This document shows positions 1 through 9,000 of a stretch of 64,000 bases of DNA, one piece after another. Location of the stretch: assembly GCF_006384975.1 (NCBI RefSeq), contig NZ_CP021645.1:896001-960000 (forward strand), given 5' to 3'. Made by a program: the position numbers and the translations under genes. Source of the DNA: Pseudomonas oryzihabitans (GTDB lineage Bacteria; Pseudomonadota; Gammaproteobacteria; Pseudomonadales; Pseudomonadaceae). The notes below the pieces were generated by a model. The model saw only the letters and a list, made by a program, of their open reading frames with translations. It ran no database searches and was not told the origin of the DNA. How positions within the stretch are numbered: position 1 is the first letter of the stretch; each line of letters opens with the position of its first letter.

Positions 1-2
1 GC

Positions 3-3000
3 CAACTGCTCAATGCCCAGGGCGTGCTCACCAGCGCGGCGGCCCTGAGCCTGAGCGGTAATCAGGTCAATAACGACAGTGGCCAACTCGGCAGCCAGGG
101 CAACCTGACTGCCACCCTGGGTAGTCTCGACCAGCTCAATGGCCAGTTCATCAGCCAGGGCCAACTCAGCCTCATCGCCGACCGGCTGGGCAACACGGGC
201 AACAGCCTGGTCGGTGGCCAGAACGGCGTCGAGTTGCGGGTAACCGCAGTCGACAACCGCGGCGGCGAAGTGTCCAGCCAGAGCGGCAGCGTCAGCCTCA
301 CCGGGCAGAGCCTGCTCAATAGCGGCGGCAAGGTCATCGCTGGGAGCGATCTGACGGCCAGCATCACCACCCTCGATAACAGCGGTAGTGGCTTGCTGTC
401 GGCCAAGCAAGGCTTGCGCCTGAGCGGCCAGACCCTGGCCAACGGCGCTGGCGGTGTGTTGAACGCAGGCGCTGGCCTCCAGGCGACCCTGAGCGGCGCG
501 CTGAACAATGCCGCGGGTAAGCTCCTCGCCCAGGGCGGCCTGACGCTCGGTAGCGCCAGCCTGAATAACCTCGGGGGCCTCCTCAGCGCCCAGGGTGCCC
601 TGGCCGTGACGACCGGAGACCTGGGTAATACCCAGGGTCGTCTCGTCGGCCAAGCCGCCCTGAACCTCACGGCCGCCAGCCTGGACAATCGCCAAGGCCT
701 GGTGTCCAGCGTCGGCCAGCAGACCCTGACCGTCACCGGCGGCGCGGTGCAGAACGACGGCGGTCAGCTGGTTACTAACAGCGGCCTGACCCTCAGCAGC
801 GCCAGCCTGACCAACGGCAGCGGCACCCTGAGTGCCAAGGGTGCCGTGAGCCTGACCACCACCGGGGCGCTCAGCAACGCCCAGACCGGTCGCCTGATCG
901 GCAGCGATACCTTCAGCGTCACCGCCGGCAGCCTCGCTAATGCCGGTCGCCTGGCCAGTGCCAAGGATCTACAGGTCACCACCGCCAGCCTGACCAACAG
1001 CGGTGAATTGTTCAGCCAGGCCGGCCTGACCCTGGACCTGCAGCACGGCAGCCTGAGCAACGCCAGCGGCGCCCTGATCACCGCCCCCGGCGCCCTGGTA
1101 CTGAAGAACCTGGGTGATGTTCGCAATGCTGGTGAATTGAGTAGCGGCCAGGCCTTCACCCTGGTGGCGGCCAGCCTGGACAACAGCGGCGGCAAGCTGA
1201 TCAGCAACGCCAGCCTGACCTTGCGCATCGCCCGTGCCCTGGCCAATGCCAAGGGCGTCCTGTCCGCTGCTGGCCTGGACATCGAGGCAGCCAGTCTCGA
1301 CAACAGCGCCGGTATGCTCACCAGCCATCAAGACCTGAAGGTGATGCTGGCGGGTGACCTGCTCAACGGCCAGGGTCAACTGCTCAGCGACGGTGCGCTG
1401 GGCGTTACCGCGGCCAATCTGGACAACCGCCAGGGCGTGATCTCCAGCGCCGGTCAGCAGACCCTGACCTTCACCGACGGCGCCGTGCAAAACGACGGCG
1501 GCCAACTGGTCACCGATGGCGGCCTGACCCTCAGCAGCACCAGCCTGGACAACGGTGCCGGCACCCTGAGTGCCAAGGGCGCCGTCAGCCTGACCACCAC
1601 CGGAGCGCTGAGCAACGCCCAGACCGGTCGCCTGATCGGCAGTGACACCTTCAGACTCAATGCCGGCAGTCTCACTAACGCCGGTCGCCTGACCAGTGCC
1701 AAGGATCTCTCGGTCACCACCGCTAGCCTGACCAACAGCGGCGAACTGTTCAGCCAGGCCGGCCTAACCCTGGACCTCAAAAACGGCAGCCTGACCAACG
1801 CCAGCGGCGGCCTGATCACCGCACCGGGTGCGCTGCTGCTCAAGAACCTTAATACGGTGCGCAACGCCGGTGAACTGAGCAGTGGCCAAGCCTTTACCCT
1901 GGCCGCGACCAGCCTGAACAACAGCGGCGGCAAGCTGATCAGCAACGCCAGCCTGACCCTGCGTATCGCCCGTGCCCTGACCAATGCCAAGGGGGCGCTA
2001 TCCGCGACGGGGTTGGATGTCGAGGCGGCCAGCCTGGATAACAGCGCCGGGGTGCTCACTAGCCACCAAGACTTGAGTGTGAAGCTGGCAGGTGACCTGC
2101 TCAATGGCCAGGGCCAACTGCTCAGCGACGGTGCCCTCGGCGTTGCTGCCGCTAACCTGGACAACCGCCACGGCCTGGTCTCCAGTGCTGGTCAGCAGGC
2201 CCTCACCGTGACCGGCGGCACCGTGCAGAACGGGGGCGGGCAATTGGTTGCCGATGGCGGCCTGAGCCTGAATAGCGCCAGCCTTGATAACGTCGCGGGC
2301 ACCCTCAGTGCCAAGGGCGCCATGAGTCTCACCACTGGCGTCCTGGCCAACAGCCAGAAGGGCCGCCTGGTGGGTGGCGATCGCCTGACGATCAGCGCCC
2401 TGCGCCTGGACAATACCGCTGGCCTGATCTCCGCGGCCAAGGGCCTGCAACTGGCGCTGAGCGATGGCTTGAGCAATGGCCAGGGGCAACTCCTCAGCGA
2501 AGGTACCCTGGGGATCACCGCGGCCAACCTGGACAACCGTCAGGGCGTGATCTCCAGCGCCGGCCAACAGACCTTGACCGTCACCAGCGGCGCGGTGCAG
2601 AACGACGGCGGCCAACTGGTCACCGATGGCGGCCTGACCCTCAGCAGTGCCAGCCTGGACAACGGCACCGGTACCCTTAGCGCCAAGGGCGCCGTGAGCC
2701 TGACCACCACCGGAGCGCTGAGCAACGCCGAGAACGGCCGCCTGATCGGCAGTGATACCGTCACGGTGACCGCCGGCAGCCTGACCAACGCCGGTCGTCT
2801 GGCCAGCGCCAAGGACCTGCAGGTCAGCACTGCCAACCTGACCAACAGCGGCGCACTGTTCAGCCAGGCCGGCCTGACGCTGGACCTGCAGAATGGCACC
2901 CTGACCAACGCCAGCGGCGGCCTGATCACGGCCCCTGGCGCACTGCTCCTGAACAACCTCGGCACGGTTCGCAACGCCGGTGAACTGAGCAGCGGCCAAG

Positions 3001-6000
3001 CCTTCACCCTGGCCGCGACCAGCCTGGACAACAGTGGCGGCAAGCTGGTCAGCAACGCCAACCTGACCCTACGCATCGCCCGCGCCTTGGCCAATGCCAA
3101 GGGCACCCTGTCTGCGGCCGGCCTCGACCTCCAGGCCGCCAGCCTGGCCAACGCGGGTGGCACCCTGGTCAGCCGCGGCGCCCTGAGCGTGACCACTACC
3201 GGGCTGCTGGACAATAGCGCCGATGGCCTCTTCAGCGCGGCCACCACCCTCGACGTCACGGCCAACAGCCTGACTAACAGCGGTGGCAGCCTGCTGGCCA
3301 AGGGCGCAGCGGCGGTCACCACTGGCCAACTGGACAACACGGCTAAGGGCCTGATCAACAGCCAGGCCAAGCTGACCCTCACCGCCGACCACCTGGACTC
3401 CAGCAATGGCGGCGAAGTCTCGGCCAAGGGTGACCTGCAACTGACCTTGGGTGAACTCAAGCAACAGGGTGGCCGTCTGATCGGTGAGGGTGCCCTGGCC
3501 CTAGACCTGGGGCGTAGCGGCGGGACCGGCAACCTCGACAATACGGGGGGCCTGATCACCACCACCGGCGTGCTCAGCTTTGCCCACCTTAACCAGGTCA
3601 CCAATACCAGTGGCGAGATCAGCAGCGCCCAGTCTTTCGACCTCATCGCCCAGGCGTTGGATAACAGCAAAGGCAAGCTCATCAGCCAGGGCCTGCTCAA
3701 GGTCCAGGCCGGCCAGATCACCAACGATGGCGGTCTGCTCTCCGGCTGGCAGGGCCTCACCGTCATCGGCAGCAACCTGAGCAACCGCCAGAGCGGCACC
3801 CTGTCCAGCAAGGCCGGCGACGTGACCGCCACGCTCACCGGCACCCTGGACAATGGCGACAACGGCGCTCTGGCCACCCAGGGCGCTCTCACGGTGACCG
3901 CCGCCAACCTCAACAACACCGGCGGTGTCCTCTCCAGCGGCGGTGCCCAGACCCTGACCGTGACCGGCACGCTGCAGAACGGTAGCCAGGGCCTGATCGA
4001 CGCCAAGGGAACGCTCACCGTCAATGCCGGCCAGTACGCCAACGGCGGCACCACCCAGGCCCAGCAGGCGTTGAGCGTCAGTGCGGACAACCTGGACAAC
4101 AGCGGTGGCACCCTCAGCGGCCAAGCCGCTGTCACCCTCGACCTGCTCGGCGCCCTCACCAACAGCGGCGGGGCCGTGCTGGCCCAGGGTGACCTGCTGC
4201 TCAAACGGGCGACTCAGGTCGCGAATAGGAAGGGCCGACTCAACAGCGGTGGCCTGCTGACCCTCTTGGTCGGTGGCCTGGACAATAGCGCTGGCGGCAC
4301 CCTGGCCGGCCAGAGCGGCCTGAGACTCACCGCCAGCGGCCAGGTGAGCAATGGCGGCGATGGCCTGCTGGCCAGCCAGGGCGGAGCCCTGAGCGTCACC
4401 GCCAGTGCCCTCGACAACAGCGGTGGCACCCTGCAAAGCGCCACCGGCCTGACCGTTGCCACCGGCTCCGGCACGGTCGGCAACGCGGGCGGCAAGCTGC
4501 TGGCCCAGAACGGCGACCTCAGCATCACCGCGGGCAGCCTGGACAACCGCGGCGGCATCCTGGCCAGCCTTCAGGGCGCCTTCACCGCCGGCATCAGCGG
4601 ACTCCTGGCCAACGGCGGCCAGGGCCAGACCGGAGGCACCATCCAGGCGCAGCGCCTGGATCTCAGCGCCGGCACCCTGAGCAACTACAACGGCAAACTC
4701 TCGGCCCTGGGCGGCGATGCCCTGATCCAGGCCAGCAGTGTCGATAACCGCAACGGCAGCCTCTACGGCAAGGGCCTGGTGCGCGTCCGTGGGGGCAGCT
4801 TCGACAACAGCGGCGACAACGACGGCCAGGTCTTCGGCAACCAGATCGATTTCAGCCTGAGCGGCGCCCTCAATAACCGCCTGGGCATCATCGAAAGCAA
4901 CAGCACCCTGAGCCTGGCCGCGGCCAGCCTGGACAACACCAATGGTCGACTGCGTGCCCTGGGTAGTGGCGGTACCACGCTACTCAACCTCGGCGGCACC
5001 CTGGACAACACCAATGGCCGGCTGGAAAGCGCCAACCAGAACCTGCAACTCAACCTCGGCGGCCTGACCAACACCAACGGCACCCTGCTGCATGTGGGCA
5101 CCGGTACCTTCGGCCTGGGCCTGCCCCTGCTGCAGAACGCCGGCGGTAGCGTGACCAGCAACGGTACCCTGACCCTGAGCGGCAGCAGCTGGACCAACAG
5201 CAGCACGTTGCAGGTGGCCAACCTGGTGGTCAACGTCGACAACCTGACTCAGACCGGCAGCGGCCAACTGCTGGCCAGCAATAGCTTCAACGGCAACGGC
5301 GGCAACTGGACCAACGACGGCCTCATCTCCGCCGGTGGCAATTTCAGCCTCGCTCTGGGCGGCACCTACCAGGGCGTAGGGCGCCTGAGCAGTGGCTACG
5401 ACTTCACCCTGAACGCCGGGCAGCTACTGCTGGACAATCCCAACGCCCGCCTGACGGCTGGCAGCGGCACCACCACCTTCAACATCGGCGGCCTGCTACG
5501 CAACCAGGCGCGGATCACCTCGGCGGGTAATTTCACCCTCAATGCTGGGCAAGTCGACAACCGGGGCACCCTGGGCGCGGCAGGCAACCTGGCAATCAGT
5601 ACCCCTAGCCTGACTAATCAGAACAGCAGCCTGATCTTCAGTGGCGGCAATATGGCATTCGGGGTGAATGACTTCACCAACCGCTATGCCGATGTGTATA
5701 GCCTGGGTCGTCTACTAGTCGCTCGTGATAGCTCAGCTACTCAGCGTGCCAGCCGCTTCGAAAATATATCCGCGACGATGGAAAGCGCAGGCGATATGAC
5801 ACTTCGCGTGGATGAGATAATCAATCGTAAAGATATTCTAAATTATAATGAGCAATTCCTTTCTGGCGACATAGCCTACGAGTGCCTTAACTGTAAAGGT
5901 AGGTACTACGACCTGTATTATTATGTCACTCAAAAATTGAAAAGGGTTATTAGTGCTGACTCGCGGAGCGCCTCTTTGCTTTCTGGGGGAAGTCTCCAGG

Positions 6001-9000
6001 CTGATAGTAATAACTTCAGTAATAGATATAGTGTTATCAGTGCTTCTCGCGATATCGACATCCGGACGGGTAACTTCGAGAACACTGGTGCTGCGGACTC
6101 GGTAGTGGAAAGATTTTTACAGTACCGCAACCCAAATGATTCCGAAAGTAAAGATGTTTTTTATTCTTTGATCGGAGAGGGTGGAGCTGTTAATGAATAC
6201 AATAAGTATATGGCCGAGAGGAAGCACCGCTATTTAGAGACTGTTCGTTTTGGTGGGAGAGATGGCGGTACGGAAACTCGATTTCTTAATAGAAATGAAC
6301 AGGTTTTAAATGAGTCGAATCCTGACTACTCACCTTCTAGGCAGGTGGCTCTGCCTGGCATATTTTCCACCTATACCCAAGTAGATTCCCGAGAAACCGT
6401 TACCAGCACTGGCGCCAGCGCAATGGCGGTAGTGCAGGCCGGAGGCAGTGTCCGTATCGAGGCCTCACAAAACCTTTCTAATGGCCTCGTACAGCAGGGC
6501 ATAGGCGCACAGCGTGGGGGTAATCGTACTCAAAATACCCAGGTTCCGGGTGTTGCGGTTCAAACGACGGTTACCTTTAATTCCCAACTACCCCCAGACC
6601 TAGCCCAACAACAAGTCAACCCCACCACGCTCCCTGGTTTCTCGTTGCCCACCGGCCAAAACGGCCTGTTCCGCCTCAGCGGCCAACAGAACAGCGCGGC
6701 AGACATCAATACGGGCAGCCAGGCTCAGTGGCTAGCCAAAAGCCAGGCCGCCGTCGGCGATCAGGTCAATACTCAGATTGCGACCTACACCGCGGGCCGT
6801 ATCGGAGATATTGCCAAGGCCTTGGTCGGTACTCAGACAGAGGCTGTCGCGTCGCTGCAGATTCGTACCCCCACCGACACGCCCCTGGCCAATCAGATGG
6901 CGCTCGGTACCCTGGCGCAGGCGTCAAAGCTTGTCGATTCGACCACCAACCAGCCGGCTACCGGGGGTAGCAAGCTACGTTGGAGCCCGCTTGCCGAGGG
7001 TTCGCTCAAGAAGGTCGTCGCCGCCCAAGGCATCATGGCGCCCGAGGTCTCCGTAGTCCTGCCCACCACCGTGGGCCATGACCTGCCACACCGCTACCTG
7101 GTGGAAACCAACCCGGCACTGACCGACCTCAAGCAGTTCATGAGTTCGGACTACCTGCTGGGCAACCTCAACTACAACCCGGACACCAGCTGGAAACGCC
7201 TGGGCGATGGCCTCTATGAACAGCGCCTGGTCCAGCAGGCCATCGTCGCCCGCACCGGGCAGCGCTTCATCGACGGCCTGACCAGTGACGAAGCCCAGTT
7301 CAAGTACCTGATGGACAACGCCATCGCCAGCAAGCAGGCGCTGGGCCTCAGCGTGGGCGTGAGCCTGACCGCCGCCCAGGTGGCGGCCCTGACCCACGAC
7401 ATCGTCTGGATGGAAGACCAGGTGATCAATGGCGAGCACGTGCTGGTCCCGGTGCTCTACCTGGCCAACGCCAACAACCGCCTGGCGCCCAACGGTGCGC
7501 TCATCCAGGGCAGCGACGTCACCCTGATCGCCGGCAACGAGCTGACCAACGCCGGCACCCTGAGAGCTACCAACAACCTCACGGCTACCGCCACCAGCAA
7601 CCTGGTCAACAGCGGCCTGATCCAGTCCGGTGATCGGCTGAGCCTGACTAGTACTCTGGGTGATATCACCAACCGTGCGGGCGGCATCATCAGTGGACGC
7701 GACGTGAGCCTGACGGCCAGCCGCGGTGACATCCTTAATGAACGCACTGTTACCACCCATACAGCAAACTATGCAGGCCAAACCCTGCGAGAAGACTACG
7801 CCGATACCGCCGCCCGTATCGAAGCCAGCAACAACCTCAGCCTCATTGCTGGGCGTGACATCAACAACGTCGGCAGTGTGCTGAGCGCCGGTGGTAATGC
7901 CACCCTGATCGCAGGGCGCGACGTCAACCTGGTAAACGCCCAGACGCAGACGGGCCGTAGTAGCGGTGCCAACAACACCAGCTCCAGCATCACCCAGCTG
8001 ACCGGCAGCCTTACGGCAGGCCGTGACCTGGGCATTGGTGCCGGACGTGATCTCACCGCCGTTGCTACGACCCTCAGCGCAGGTCGCAACGCCAGTCTGG
8101 CTGCCCAGGAGAATCTGACCCTGGGCGTGGCTGCCAACGAAAGCCACAGCTACAGCAAGAGCAAGAAGACCACCCGCCAGGAAGACCACGTCGACCAGCA
8201 GATCACCACCCTGACTGCGGGCGGCAACGTCAGCCTGGTGGCAAGACAGGGCGACCTGACCCTGGTGGCCAGCAAGGTTGCGGCGGGTGGCGAGGCCTAT
8301 CTCTACGCGGGCCAGGACCTCAACCTACTGGCGGCCCAGGACAGCGACTACTCGCTGTACGACATGAAGAAGAAAGGCAGCTTCGGCGCGAAGAAGACCA
8401 AGCGCGACGAAGTGACCGACGTGCGCAACCTCGGGAGCGAGATCAAGGCCGGCGGCGACATTACCCTGCAGAGCGAAGGCAACCAGACCTACCAAGCCGC
8501 CAAGCTCCAAAGCGGCAAGGACCTAACCCTCGACAGCGGTGGCAGCATCACCTTCGAGGCGGTGAAGGATCTGCACCAGGAGAGTCACGAGAAGAGCAAT
8601 AACAATGCTTTCTGGGTTTCGTCCAAAGGCAAGGGCCAAACCGATGAAACCCTGCGCCAGACGCAGATCATCGCGGAGGGCAAGGTCAGCATCCAAGCCG
8701 TCGAAGGGCTGAAGATCGACGTCAAGGAAGTCAACGGCCAGACGGTAAGCCAGACCATCGATGCCATGGTCAAGGCCGATCCAAACCTCGCCTGGATCAA
8801 ACAAGCCGAAGCACGCGGTGACGTGGACTGGCGGCAGGTCAAAGAGATCCACGACAGCTTCAAATACAGCAACTCCGGCCTTGGCCCGGCCTCGCAGATG
8901 ATCATCGCCATCGCGATGGCCGTCATCATCGGCCCCATGGCGGGCGGTTTGATGGGCGGCACCGTCACCCAGGCCGCCATTACCACCGCTGCGACCAACG

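Noticed and set aside
24..26. GTG at 24 as the start of the cdiA gene
   Set aside because: The frame is open to base 3 and the codons before it continue the FHA repeat, so the gene starts outside the window.
700..3200. Regular repeats considered as a CRISPR-like array
   Set aside because: They are long coding repeats in one frame of the FHA domain, with no short direct repeat/spacer pattern.
62..5267. Many minus-strand open frames under cdiA
   Set aside because: Their products are Arg/Leu/Pro-rich low-complexity mirrors of the FHA repeats, with no family match.
6975..8189. 404-codon minus-strand frame under cdiA (and its counterpart at 19002-20039)
   Set aside because: It is the antisense shadow of the FHA-2 repeats; its presence in both copies merely reflects the duplication.
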